A DNA stretch of 64,000 nucleotides, taken from NCBI GenBank assembly GCA_900660155.1, contig CABFPE010000496.1:190305-254304 (forward strand), written 5' to 3'. Position numbers and translations under genes: made by a program. How positions within the stretch are numbered: the stretch's first letter is position 1; each line of letters opens with the position of its first letter. Positions 1 to 11,345 of this stretch are shown piece after piece. The stretch comes from Hofstenia miamia (lineage: Eukaryota > Xenacoelomorpha > Acoela > Hofsteniidae). Below the pieces are notes generated by a model. That model was given only the letters and a program-made list of their open reading frames with translations. It was not told the DNA's origin and did no database searches.

Positions 1-3000
1 TGACGGTATAAAAATATAGGCCAATTTAGAGCAATTGCTAAAAATATTTTTGTGCCATGTATTGATAGCACGTGAAATCAATTTTCGTACGCCATCGCGC
101 GACAGAAACATTTCGTGTAATGAAACATAAAACTAACTCAATGTATCCTGACTAGTAACAAACAATGGTAAACATGTAAGCACTTATGTTGCATACCCAA
201 GCATTTACTTGTGACGTCAACGCCAATAGCTGATACAATTTGGTATTTATTAATAATTATGAGACAGATTAATTAAATTGCTTTTGTAAATGCAGAACTA
301 ATTTGGATAAAAACCGTGTATAATGCAAACAGTATTGTGAATATATCTATCTCCAAAAAGGTTCCTGATGCACTTACAGGCAATCTGATTTATAAGACAT
401 AACCCAATCAATGTTAAGCGTCACTACCACATTCAATGCTGTTTCCCTTTTATGGCACACTTCGTTTTTTATTGATATAGTTTTATCTATCAATCGGCTT
501 AGCAGTCTAAATTTTCCGAAGCTAGCTGACCTAAAATATGACAGCGGCGGCGGCTCAGCCGGCTGCCGCCCAGCTCTATGCTTTACAAACAAAAAGCAAA
601 AGTTGGGTTAGATATTTAATAAATTTTTGTAAATTAATTTATGTATTTACTATTCTTTCAGGACAGCAATCTTATCTTTGGGTTACCTTTATTCTGATTG
701 GTTATTATTTTATGTTTGTAAAACTACTTTCAAATGGTATTATTTATTCATATTGCATTATGTTTTCACCATCTTTGACTATTCTATATCAATTATAGTT
801 TGTTTACATTTATCAGTAGTTGAATTGCTTCGAATCAATTTCATTAAAAAACCATGTCGATATTTTGAGTACCGTTAAATTTTAAAATTCAAGCTTTACT
901 AACATTAGACAACTGCGATTGGATTGCAGCCTGCTACCCAGTGTCAAGAATGGTGTTACTAACAGAACTGGTTCCTGTCTATTGGCTTCTATAAGCAGGG
1001 GTGCTAGCAGCGTATGCGGTTAATTGCAACAGTATAATATGTGCTATTAACAGCTATTTAATTTTCTTCAATCAACAAAGAAATTTTATGCTATATTTTG
1101 CTGGTTTACTACGTATTCTAAGTGCTCTATGAGTAAATTTAAGTTTGTGCATTATAGTGCACAAATCTCATATGTTATACTACAATAACTTAATTGGAAC
1201 TAATGGATATCATCACATTGATGTACTCGTAAAGGGGAGAGGTTCTCATGATGTTTATATTGGATCCAATTGGGATTTGTTGATCATCGTGAAAATTGGT
1301 ACAGAAGTACCACTGAAAGATTAAACTTCGCTTGTTTTAAACTTTTTGTCATTTTTAGCATTTTTTGACTTCAATTTTAGAATAGCATAATTTTAGTTAT
1401 TTACTTTTTAGTAGTCGTGTGTACAAGTTAAGCTCCTGCTAATCCACCATTTTGAAGATCTACTTTTTCGAATTTGAATCTTACTCTATTAGGTCATTTA
1501 CTAAAAAACTAAGTTCAAAATGGTAAATTCATTGAATTTCTTTCACCCAAGTTAGATATTTGGAGTTCATTTGTCGGTGTTAGAAACCCGCAACAAATCT
1601 GGAAATTCATTTTAAACATTTGAATGATGCATGCCCTTATTTACTGAATAAATTCGGCATTTTGAAATCAGGCAAAACATTGAAAAAATGTTTGTGTTGA
1701 AAATTTCTACAGTTAATATTAACTGCAGATAATGCTGTTAATAAGAAATTTCTCACACTTATATTTAGGTTGATCATTATGGATAGAAGCTTGTATATCA
1801 TTTCTAGTTTTAGAATATTATTTTATAATTGACGATATATATATATGTATGCAAAATTTTTAAGCTGCTATATATTCTGCTTATACAGAAATGAGAGTAT
1901 AGGCGGAACATTGCTTTATAAGTATATAAGTCCTCTGCTATAATGTGCTGCAAACAAATCCACCTTTCCATTAAATTTTTGTACATGTGTCTTACATGGC
2001 ATAGATGTAGAGAGTATACCCTCAGCTAGTATCAAGTGTTCAATTTTCGGGATGTCTCCCATTGTTAGCAGACAGGATATTTTAAAATTCATTTGTCTAA
2101 CAAATTACTAATTTTGTCAGACATCATCCATTAATATTCTATTTCATTAGGTTTTGACATATGGTAATCGATATTTGAGATTGATCTGCTTTTACTGACA
2201 GAAAGAAAAGAGTTGGATATGGAAAGCATTGGTTTTTCTTTTGGAATTGTACATAAATATTCACTAGTAACAACTTGTTGCAAATCTTTAAAGCTTATGT
2301 TTAGTAAATTGACTTCTTGTTGATTTTCTGCATTCCATCAAAGAAAAATTGAATTTTCTTGATTATACTCTGCATATTGTTGTTTTATTTGCATTGATCA
2401 GCACTTTTTAACGTCACTCTTGCAGCATCAATTCTAGTCACTCATTGTGGAGTTTAAAATTGTTGAATCAATTCTCCATCTTTCAAACTTACTCTGTTTG
2501 CATGTTTCAAATGTGTCATCATTTCGTTTCTATTTTATTCAGAGTAAATTTTAAGCAGATGCTCATTCTATTCTGTTTCATTAACAGGTGATGAATATTT
2601 GTACTATATTAATTACACTTCGTTTTCTTCTTTGTTTGCTTTGTTTATTTCTTTGATTAAGTTGTCAGCTACAAATTATCAAAACTTGGTCTTTGCTAGG
2701 ACTTAGGTTTCATAACATTATATTCAGAATTTGAATCCTTTCAGCTACTATTGGACATATATTCTTAACTGCTACTTCAGAAAGAAATGGATATCAAGTG
2801 CATATTGAGTAGACTTGTGTTTCAATGCCAACTCATAATATGTAGTATTTGAGCTCTTTCCAAAATTCACGGAAGCAAAATTTACTCATAGTTGGTTTTC
2901 CAGTTTCAATGCTAGTGCAGTGTTTATCTTGTGGCATCTTTATGCCATTCATAAATTGAAATTTCAATAGGTTTCAGACTGCAGTGTTTTCTATGTGACA

Positions 3001-3914
3001 TTCTTGGTACTTTGCCATATACTACTAAAGCATTGGAATGAAATGTCTGCAATGGTATAATGAGAATCTTTATGTTTTTGTCACTATGTATCATTTTTCT
3101 ACCACTGAAAGTTATTCCTGCAGTGTTAAAACAAAACTTGGTGGTTTAAAAATTTGTGAACTACAGTAAACACTATATGGCGACGTTCTAAAATTAGAAG
3201 AAATTCCTTTCATGTATTTTTGCAGGGGTGCATTTGGAGGCTTGCAGGTTTCAGTGGTCAACATTTGGCATCTTTAACTAGATTTTGTGGACAATATATT
3301 GCGGACTTAAACTTCAATTCACCCGAATTGCAAGTTTCTGTGACCTTAAGAGTTAGGGGAATGCAGCAAACCATTAATAGTTTTATTAATTAAGTTACCA
3401 GTGGCCTTAATTTGCTTATATTCCTTATTGGTAACAGCAGTTAAATTTCAGCTGTTTTACTAACATAATTATATCATTCAGCAAGGTAATAGTTACAAAG
3501 AGTTTAGTGATTGTACAGTGAGTTTCAGCCAAAAATATGATTAATTAAACTTTACTTAATTTAAAATTTATTGGTTCAAGAATGTATTCTACTATTAATA
3601 AAGTACTCCACTTCCTTAATATTATATCTGTTTTCTTTACTTCAACAAAAGAATGTCTAAATTCATTGAATTCTCCAGAAGGAAGTAAGACAATCCAACA
3701 TTAAAATCACATTTATTCTTGTTGCATAGGAACAATTTACTTGTGAAGTTACAATGTGCTTGGCACATTTTTGCCCTAACCATGGTCTCAGTGTAGAATA
3801 AAAAAGCAGTTCCGGCTTTATATTCATTTCAAGTACTTTATAATTAATACATGAAAATTGGATGTTGGGTCAAACTTGTTTAGTTTATGAGCACAATATA
3901 TTCTAACACTTTTG
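1..3914. other. AT-rich stretch, no supported gene
   Basis: No reading frame here looks like a conserved protein and no paired splice-flanked exons could be recognised. The one compositional anomaly is a GC-rich patch near 538-580, inside a short alanine-rich frame starting ATG at 538. It could be a first exon or CpG-like promoter patch, but nothing downstream joins to it convincingly. Confidence 0.5.
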
Positions 3915-3916
3915 TA

Positions 3917-4506
3917 CTGGGTGGACCAAAATTCCCAATGCAGTGAACTGATCAGTAATATTTTAATCATTTGCATGTAAAACAAACATAGAATCCAAGA
4001 ATAGAGCAACGAAAAAAGAATTCGAATAATCTCACTATCAACTCTGTTATAATATTTCATTTTGTTAAGTCACTCTTAATGTTTAAACTTAAAATAAATT
4101 CATTAACAATTGAATTTGAATTGTTAAGTCAATTTTATTTGATGAATGTGTTAACACAAAGCAAGTCAGCCTGATTATGACTAATTTAAGAAAATATCCG
4201 TAAGAACCTGGCGAAGGATCCAACTGTGTTTTGACTCTGATAACGCTCATATTGATCCTCTTGATTTTTAATATGCCTAATCAGTAGTTTAACCTGGATA
4301 ATAATAAGAATGACCTATCCATTTAAATTAAATTGTTTATTAATTTATTTTAAATTTAAATATTACAAGTGACTTAAAAAATGAAATATTTTAACAGAGT
4401 TAATCGTTAGAGTATAAGGATTCTGGGATTCTATTATATTTGTTTACATTCAAATGATTAAAGTATTTCTGATCGTGCATTGCATTTTGACTTCTGCCCC
4501 ACCCTG
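3917..4506. mobile_element. Tc1/mariner-like MITE with long inverted repeats
   Basis: The two ends are inverted copies of each other. The left end starts CTGGGTGGACC and the reverse complement of the right end starts CAGGGTGGGGC, both directly flanked by TA (3915-3916 and 4507-4508). The similarity continues inward for about 150 bp on each side with scattered differences. TA duplication and a GGGTGG-type terminus fit Tc1/mariner-derived elements. The minus-strand 78-codon frame over the left arm is probably chance. No DDD transposase frame survives, so this is a non-autonomous copy. Confidence 0.7.
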
Positions 4507-4974
4507 TAAACCTTGCAATAAAAATATTTCTATTTAACTTAGGTTTTCCTTTTTACTGATTTAGGATGCGAAACATAACACATTTATATTGTTTGATTAT
4601 TATTATTGTAGAAGCATCAATTAGATGTCTAGAACAAAGAGAGGGCGTGCCAATTGAAAAGTACACATTGTAGAGATTTTGATTTTATTTTACAATTAAA
4701 CTAGGACTTAGACAGATTTACTGAAAATTTCGCATAAATCAAATATTGTCTATACGAATTATTTAATTGCATGCTTTCAGACAGCATAATTGACATGTGT
4801 AGAACAAATATATTTTGCGAATGCATATCTGTTGAATATCTAGTTTTTAATTTTACTTATTTTACATTAATGTTAAATTTTTGCAAGTAGTTTATTGAAA
4901 TTCGCAGAATTTATACTATTGCACTATTTTATATTTAGACAGAAGTGTTTTCTTATTCTTTCCATATATTAGAG

Positions 4975-5385
4975 TCAATGCAAATTGATTGCTGTAAATT
5001 ACTAATTCAATGCTACAAACTACAAGCTACATGTATTTACAAAATAATAATAAAATATAATCATAATATAAATGTTTATAAATAATAGGAAGAGGTATGT
5101 AAAAAATTCTTTGAGCACAATATTTTTTAAAAAAATACCGAGCTAAAACGAGCCTCATTCAAAGATTTTATGTGGCGAGCCGAGCCGAACTTACACAAAA
5201 TTTAAACGAGCCGAGTCGAGCTTGAAAATGTCGGCTCGTTGACAAGCTGCTGTGGTAACACCAATGCATCCAATGAAAAAATAAGAGTCAAAGCAAATGT
5301 GTTGCTGTAAACTAGTACAAAAGCTACAAACTACAAATACATGTATTTACAAAATAATAATAAAATTTATATAATATAAATGTGC
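4975..5385. repeat. Direct repeats flanking a CGAGCC-rich segment
   Basis: About 100 bp around 4975-5080 (AGAGTCAATGCAAAT through the AATAATAATAAAAT run) is repeated in the same orientation around 5283-5385. Between them, about 5125-5250, lies a GC-rich stretch with repeated CGAGCCGAG units, unusual in this AT-rich DNA. That middle part reappears inverted at 11160-11345. The arrangement suggests a transposon terminus with subterminal repeats, possibly hAT-type, but no transposase is visible. Confidence 0.55.
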
Positions 5386-5473
5386 GTGTGCGTGCGCGTC
5401 TCCGGCTTTTTAGTGTCATACAAAAGTTTCGAATGAATGTAGTGTGTTACTGTCGTTAAGTATGCATTGACTA

Positions 5474-5620
5474 TTAAAGAGGAATGTTCGTAATGTTTTC
5501 CCGAATTTCTTGTAATTTTTTTCGACTTTGGATTTCATGATCTAAGTTATTCCATATCTTTGTTGCTGTATGGTGAAGGCTATTATAATGTTTATCTAAG
5601 TATAAAAATTTTTGAGAACG
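5474..5620 (-). pseudogene. LINE (CR1/jockey-type) ORF2 C-terminal fragment
   Basis: Read on the minus strand, this short frame has the pattern TATKIWNNLDHEIQS followed by a charged helix and a stop at 5474-5476. A W-N-x-L motif close to the C-terminus after a T-x-x-IW segment is characteristic of the end of reverse transcriptase ORFs in several non-LTR retrotransposons. Nothing upstream on this strand continues the RT, so this is a 5'-truncated remnant. Its family is not certain. Confidence 0.5.
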
Positions 5621-5984
5621 TAGGCCTATATTTAATCTAATATATTATTTTAGAAACTAAATGGAAGGTTGACCAAATTTGAATTTAAATATTATGGATA
5701 ACATATGCATTTGAACTTGATAGTGAGGACGAGATAGTAGTTTGTATTTTAATCAATTTCCGGATGCATTGTCATGTTTTTGAGCGAAATTGAGTGTTTT
5801 ACGAACCAGTGAAGTTCTTATACAAAGCGATGCGATATCTTTAAATTTATATTTGTAAGCAGGAATGAAGAGTATTGAAAATGCGATAAGCAGATTGCAT
5901 TTATTAAATGTTTGTGGTATATGCTTGAAACATTTCGAAGATGATGAGAATTATTTAGATCATCTAATTTATTGGTGCGCAATT

Positions 5985-6330
5985 TACACTAGAGGTGAAA
6001 CGGGTCGGCTTTTTGTCGGGTCTGGGTCGTGTCGAAGGTTTTCTAAATCAGGTCTTGTCGGGTAATCACTAACGTTGACATTAATTGCTGGTTACATGTA
6101 CAGGCTTTAACGCTGCATTGACCAATTGGAAGGTGTGTTTCATGTAACTGTTTTGTCGTATAACAACCAATGAATAGCGTTTATTTTCCCCACTAATGGC
6201 TAGCTAGTTATGTGCGAAAACAGATAAATTTTTGCTTGTGCAGTCGGGTCGAATTTAGGAAGACGGGTAGGTCGAATCTGCACATCATTCCAGTCGGGCC
6301 GGGCTCAAAAAATGTTCAGGTCGGATTCAC
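5985..6330. repeat. GC-rich GGGTCGG-type degenerate repeats
   Basis: Two patches (about 5998-6062 and 6243-6330) contain repeated GGGTCGG, GTCGGGTC and CGGGCCGGG words, in strong contrast with the AT-rich surroundings. Similar CGGCCCGAA words occur near 63422-63485. Such degenerate arrays are typical of subterminal regions of DNA transposons that bind transposase. No element boundaries or protein could be set. Confidence 0.35.
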
Positions 6331-7370
6331 ACAATCAACTTTGACTAAACCTTTTTTTCTAGAAGTTTTGTGTTGCATAGATAATGATCTACTTGATGAG
6401 TAAGTAACCTAATAATCTAAACCACATTTAGTAGGTCCAAAATGCCAAAGCTCTTCTGAAACCCGATTACTTAAAGTGATAAGAGAACCTTAACTTAGTA
6501 ACTATTTAGGAAAAATTGCAATATAACTACAAATCAAAAGCAGTCCTTGGCCAATGTCTAAGGTACCAGCACTTGCTGCACGTGACTGGACAAAATCTGA
6601 GATGGCCATCATATGATAACTGGTGCTCTGATGTCAATGTAGAAGGGGGTTAAAGGTTTTTCTTCTGCACATGCTCAATTTCACACTTTTACTCCTGACT
6701 AAATTTTGTGGCTAAATTGAAAACGGGTGCAGTAGGGCTTCAAAAAAATGTTAGAGAAGAGGAAGCCTTTTTCCTTGTCTCTCCAAAGCTCTGTACTGGT
6801 CTATATTTATAAAGGAGCGTTCTAACGCAGGAGATTTTACAAATTATGATTAAAGAGTAATTTCTTAACAAACTATTTGATAATTTGATAAGCGTAATTT
6901 TCAAAATTAAAAAGATGTAAACAAATTTTAATAAAATGTAGCAATAACATGCATACTCTACAGTCTAGTTAACTAACTAAATTTTAAAACTTTTCTGACT
7001 AAAGAAATTTACTTAGATAATCCTTGATTGAAATGACACTGGTTGCAGCTTACACATTTGGGCAAAATTCAAAATTTTTATGAATTTAAAAAAGAAACCC
7101 ATCATTTGTTTAACATGTTTCGGCATGTCGCTAAAATTTTCAAAAAGTTTCCCACTATAAAATTTTACAAAATATTCATCAAATTACATTTTTTTATAAT
7201 ATTTTCGGTAAATTTAGTTTGTATTTATATTCAATTTTTTTTATTTAAGCTTTGTTCCTTTCATTCTATATAAATTGATTCAATAATGCTATTATAAGTA
7301 TATTTATATTTATATATATATATATATATATATATTTGCTATAATATAATATATGCTATATATATCTATA
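6331..7370. other. AT-rich stretch, no supported gene
   Basis: No supported gene or RNA. A TA microsatellite with imperfect flanks lies at about 7308-7336 and precedes the Penelope-derived sequence. Confidence 0.5.
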
Positions 7371-7425
7371 GATGCAAGACGACCAGTTTCGATTTAAAAT
7401 CATCGTCAATACAAATTTTGTGGTA
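7371..7425 (-). ncRNA. Hammerhead-ribozyme-like motif of a Penelope-like element
   Basis: On the minus strand, just downstream of a Penelope-type endonuclease remnant, the sequence has in order a GACGATGA box, an inverted pair GATTT/AAATC, GAAAC, a two-base loop, and GGTC. This matches the order of hammerhead parts: CTGANGA box, stem II, GAAA, a two-pair stem III, and the UH cleavage site. Penelope-like elements are known to carry hammerheads with very short stem III. The first box differs from CTGATGA here, but the related copy at 61900-61915 has a perfect CTGATGA. Stem I and activity are unverified, so this may be a decayed ribozyme. Confidence 0.4.
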
Positions 7426-7472
7426 ATATAAGTTACAATTCACTACATTTAATTTTGTTAAATATGCATACA

Positions 7473-7625
7473 CTAAAAGATATTCAATATGTTGGTCTTT
7501 CTTTGTTTATTTATTAGTCTTTGTTTATTTGAGTTCTTAATAATTAGGGCTTCAGAAATCTTAGTATTTGGTGTTCTCATAATGATCTTAAAATTATTGA
7601 TGTTTGCTCGATGTTGGTGAGTACA
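7473..7625 (-). pseudogene. Penelope-like element, end of GIY-YIG endonuclease ORF
   Basis: The minus-strand frame ending with a stop at 7473 contains HQHRANINN followed by EALIIKNSNKQRLINKQ. This is the usual C-terminal layout of Penelope-like polyproteins, where the GIY-YIG endonuclease is followed by an H-x-x-N segment and an EA-x-x-I-K helix. A parallel copy with the same EALIIK block lies at about 62000-62130 on the same strand. The upstream part is lost in microsatellites and a gap, so only the last roughly 50 codons remain. The hammerhead-like motif follows it directly. Confidence 0.6.
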
Positions 7626-7695
7626 TATATATATATATATATAAATATGTATATATATATATACGCATATATATATATATACACAGACATATACT
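7622..7695. repeat. TA/TATG microsatellite cluster
   Basis: Runs of ATATATAT with short interruptions (AAATATGTATATAT, ACGCATATATAT) lie next to the Penelope 3' end and before the 84-bp repeat at 7702. Frames over this stretch translate to long I/Y runs and are not coding. Confidence 0.8.
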
Positions 7696-7701
7696 GGCGC
7701 T

Positions 7702-7786
7702 TGGTATATGGGTTTTTTATTTGCACCCGGCGGCAGGTTTAACAAAAGCCAGCATACTATATGAGGCCTCATAAATTGCTAAAGAA
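7702..7786. repeat. 84-bp repeat beside assembly gap, copy 1
   Basis: A block starting GGTATATGGGTTTTTT, containing CACCCGGCGGCAGG and ending near GCTAAAGA, occurs here and again at 8459-8541 on the far side of the N run, with no visible difference. Both copies sit downstream of TA microsatellites. It may be part of a Penelope terminal repeat, or the gap may lie inside a tandem duplication. Confidence 0.7.
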
Positions 7787-8021
7787 ATTAGAAAAATACA
7801 AGGGTTAAATTTGTTTTATTTGTATGAAGTCTCAAATTTCAAGTGTAAATCCTAAAGATTACATTTTCATTACTATAAACCGCTTCTGCTGATGTTCCAT
7901 AAAAAACTGGAGTCAAATTACCCTTGCAGATGAGTAAATTAAATATTATTTTAATTGCAATACTTAGTTTTCTGTATAAAATGCTGTGTGAACGTCTGAC
8001 TATATATATATATATATATAT

Positions 8022-8458
8022 NNNNNNNNNNNNNNNNNNNNNNNNNNNNNNNNNNNNNNNNNNNNNNNNNNNNNNNNNNNNNNNNNNNNNNNNNNNNNNN
8101 NNNNNNNNNNNNNNNNNNNNNNNNNNNNNNNNNNNNNNNNNNNNNNNNNNNNNNNNNNNNNNNNNNNNNNNNNNNNNNNNNNNNNNNNNNNNNNNNNNNN
8201 NNNNNNNNNNNNNNNNNNNNNNNNNNNNNNNNNNNNNNNNNNNNNNNNNNNNNNNNNNNNNNNNNNNNNNNNNNNNNNNNNNNNNNNNNNNNNNNNNNNN
8301 NNNNNNNNNNNNNNNNNNNNNNNNNNNNNNNNNNNNNNNNNNNNNNNNNNNNNNNNNNNNNNNNNNNNNNNNNNNNNNNNNNNNNNNNNNNNNNNNNNNN
8401 NNNNNNNNNNNNNNNNNNNNNNNNNNNNNNNNNNNNNNNNNNNNNNNNNNNNNNNNNN
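8022..8458. other. Assembly gap (437 N)
   Basis: A run of N that begins inside a TA microsatellite and ends at the second copy of the 84-bp repeat. Predicted frames running through it are meaningless. Confidence 1.
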
Positions 8459-8541
8459 GTATATGGGTTTTTTATTTGCACCCGGCGGCAGGTTTAACAA
8501 AAGCCAGCATACTATATGAGGCCTCATAAATTGCTAAAGAA
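8459..8541. repeat. 84-bp repeat beside assembly gap, copy 2
   Basis: Second copy of the block described at 7702-7786, same orientation. After it the two loci diverge: here an A-rich stretch (8542-8760) that reads as a lysine/glutamate-rich frame without recognisable homology. Confidence 0.7.
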
Positions 8542-8824
8542 CAACCAGAAAAAACCCTAGAAACAAAACCAAATAAACAATTAAATAGAGCAACAGAAAC
8601 TAATTATAGAAACACAAGAAGATAAAAATTGGAAAAGGAATTTGTCACAGAAATTAGCAATGCAGTGACAGTGAAAGTGAAAATATTAAGTGAAATAGAG
8701 CCAGAAACTAGAATAGAAGACATGACAACTGCAAGGTACCCCTTCCAGATTTACAGAAAAAATAGATAATTATTCACCAACATTTAACAAATGGATATCT
8801 TTTATGTTCTAATTATTTATAATG

Positions 8825-8895
8825 TTGATTTTGTATGTTGTTATAACTAGTCGCCACTGTTCAACCTTAGGGTTGCGGCTGATATCAATAAAATC
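8825..8895 (+). repeat. LINE 3'-tail-like sequence
   Basis: The stretch GTCGCCACTGTTCAACC followed by a GGTTGCGGCTGAT segment and then AATAAAATCTAATCTAA resembles the 3' end of CR1-like non-LTR elements, which end in a short repeated tail such as CTAAT. No coding part precedes it within reach, so only the tail is supported. Confidence 0.35.
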
Positions 8896-9789
8896 TAATC
8901 TAAACATTCGCCTTTATAAAATTAATGACTGTCAGTTGGTTTGTGAAAATATTTTAATTTATATTTTAAGGATTTTGCTAATATATTTGTATTTTTTTGC
9001 ATGCTTTGTAATTGTATAGTAAGTCTGGACTCTAAGCTTTACATCAATGTTGAAAACTAGTTTTAACTATGGAAGAAATTAGATTAAACGGAATTAAAGT
9101 TGATTGTTGAAAATTTGAAGATTTTTTATTCGAGTTTGCAACAGCCATTGACAAAGTTTGCAATTTCAGTAAATCTTTCATTTTCAGTTACTAATAAGTA
9201 GGGCACAATGGTATACCGATACGTATTTTGACAATACCGAAAAATACCGATATCAAGGTATCTTGCCTAAAACATTTATCTGTAATTTACTTAAAAATAT
9301 GTTCATTAGATGAAGCCCCACAGTTCAACATTTGCACGACGAAAACTTTAAATATTTCTGCACAAGGTCTAGAATATAAAACACGTTGGAAAACTGAGGA
9401 AATGTCCTCAGAAGAAAGCTTTATTAATCATGAAGTTATAATTATATGCCTGATTAGCACACAAAAGTTTATCAAAAACAATTTCACACAAAGAGCTATC
9501 TATAGATTTTTTCTTAAAAATTACATTTCATAATGTGTCAATTCGCTGTATTTATTTCTTGTAACGCAATGGTCAATGACTATATGATATTATAAATGAT
9601 CCTCCTCGTTGTTGCACGTCTATATGTGGTTTATGTATGAAGATGATGTTCAAAAAAAGTTGTTTTCACTGGATTACTAAGTTGGAGTATTGATTGGGAT
9701 TAAAGGTATTTGGTACTTTTCCAATTTCTCTGCAACATTAATGTCATGATAGATGGCAGGATTGTTACTAATTTCTTAAATTATGTTTC
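8896..9789. other. Non-coding, with TACCGA-rich repeat at 9190-9290
   Basis: No gene is supported. At 9195-9260 the words GGTATACCGATACG and AATACCGAAAAATACCG form a degenerate repeat of the kind found near ends of hAT-type DNA transposons. A related word (GGTATACTGAAAAACCGG) occurs at about 10630. No matching inverted end or transposase could be found. Confidence 0.35.
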
Positions 9790-10420
9790 ATTTGAATATA
9801 GAAAGAAATTTTGTTGCCCTCTTTTCAAAATTATCAATGCGAATTCAATGCAATTTTCTGATCATATAATGAAACAAGATAGTAAAAAGTTCATGGCATC
9901 ATATGACATTAAGAGTTTGTATACTACTGTTCCTCTAGAGAAATCAATAGATGTCGCAATAAAATTATTGAAGAACAAAGACATAACAATATATGATTTA
10001 AATTATGATACAACCAAGATCCTCTTATTATTAGCAACGAAAAATACACTAATGGAATTCAAAGGAGAGTTTTATTTACAGAAAGATGGATTAGCAATGG
10101 GAGATTCTTTGAGCCCAACGTCAGCTAACATTTAACTTACTTCAATTGAAGAACAATCTGTTGAAAACCATATGGAGTTCAATTTCTGTCAAAGATATAT
10201 GGATGACATATTTGCTTTAGTTGAAAAATGACAATGAAAAACGCAGATGAAATGTTAACTAAACTCAATTCAATCGATAAAAACATCAAATTCACAATGG
10301 AAAAAGAGGAAAATAGCAATTTTATTTTCTTAAATGTAAAAAATGAGGGATTCAACATTTATAACTGGAATATACAAGAAACCAGATATAATATTATTAT
10401 AAAATCAAGTAAAAATTAGA
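9790..10420 (+). pseudogene. Penelope-like reverse transcriptase fragment
   Basis: The frames keep the order of Penelope-like RT motifs. Motif A is MASYDIKSLYTTVPL (about 9895-9940). The region before motif B reads EFYLQKDGLAMGDSLSPTSANI-like (about 10065-10133). Motif C is RYMDDIFAL (about 10193-10219), with the catalytic aspartates in YMDD. A later segment, KFTMEKEENSNFIFLNVK, matches the E-x-x-x-x-L-x-FLD region. A stop at 10133-10135 and frame changes before motif C and after 10220 show it is inactive. This class uses the RT with a GIY-YIG endonuclease whose remnants lie on the opposite strand nearby. Confidence 0.75.
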
Positions 10421-11159
10421 GGGAATTATTTGTAAAACTGATGATGACTTTGTAAGCCAAAATATATTTGAATGTTTTTGTTAACATTCATTTTACTTGT
10501 AAGAATATAGCTAATTTTTAGATTACTTCTCCCGAAAAAAAGCTATTGATGATCAAAATGTATATTAATTTTTTTTAGAACTGTCACAAAAAGCTATAAA
10601 ATTACCAAAATAGTCTGATTTAGGCTTGGTGGTATACTGAAAAACCGGTGTTGGGATGTAAAAAAACGAAACATGCTCATTTTTTTGAAAGCCCCAACAC
10701 TAGTCTGAAACAAAGTATTGCGAATGCAATGACAAAATTTTATAAATATTCGTTATATAATCGGATCAACACACTGGTACAGCAAAATCAATTATTGTTT
10801 CCATGGAAATTGTCGCCCATTATTTCAAAAAATTTGTAAACTGGTCCAGTTTGCAATATCTAACTTTCGAACTAATTCTGTTTCCAATCCTGTATGTACA
10901 CATGTATAGATACTTTTTAATATGTAATGGCACCACAATTATCATTATCTACAGGAAACTTGTGATCTATATGAGTTAACTGCATGAATTTGTTCATATA
11001 ACATCGCCATGCATATAAATTATTTTAATTTTGTCCATTTGAACATCCTATGATGTGCAATTTAGGAGTTTAACCAAACTAATAATTGCACGTGTCTCAA
11101 CAGATTTGTAATTTCTGCTCAAACAGTCAATTTGACAAACCATTAGGAGGGTTCTACAC
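10421..11159. other. No supported gene
   Basis: AT-rich sequence downstream of the Penelope RT remnant. A short lysine-rich frame at 10648-10839 shows no recognisable motif and is treated as chance. Confidence 0.45.
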
Positions 11160-11345
11160 AGACTTGTCAACGAGCCGTAATTTCTAAACTCGGCTCGTTT
11201 AAACTTTGAGTAAGTCCGGCTCGGCTAGGNGGCTCGCCACAGAAAATCTTTCAGTGAGGCTCATTTCAGCTCGGTATTTTTTTAAATAATATTGTGCTCA
11301 GAATTTTTTCAATTGCTCTTCCTATTATTTAATAAACATTTCTAA
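11160..11345. repeat. Inverted copy of the CGAGCC-rich repeat
   Basis: Reverse-complement match to about 5070-5250. Both contain the AACGAGCCG word, GGCTCGCCAC, GCTCGGTATTTTTTTAA, an AATATTGTGCTCA segment and then a short AT-rich tail, in mirror order. One N at 11230 lies inside it. The two copies are 6 kb apart and could be two ends of one decayed element or two independent insertions. Confidence 0.6.

Noticed and set aside
7924-8529. Open frames of 175-201 codons around 8.0-8.5 kb
   Set aside because: Almost entirely made of N from the assembly gap plus TA microsatellite. No coding information.
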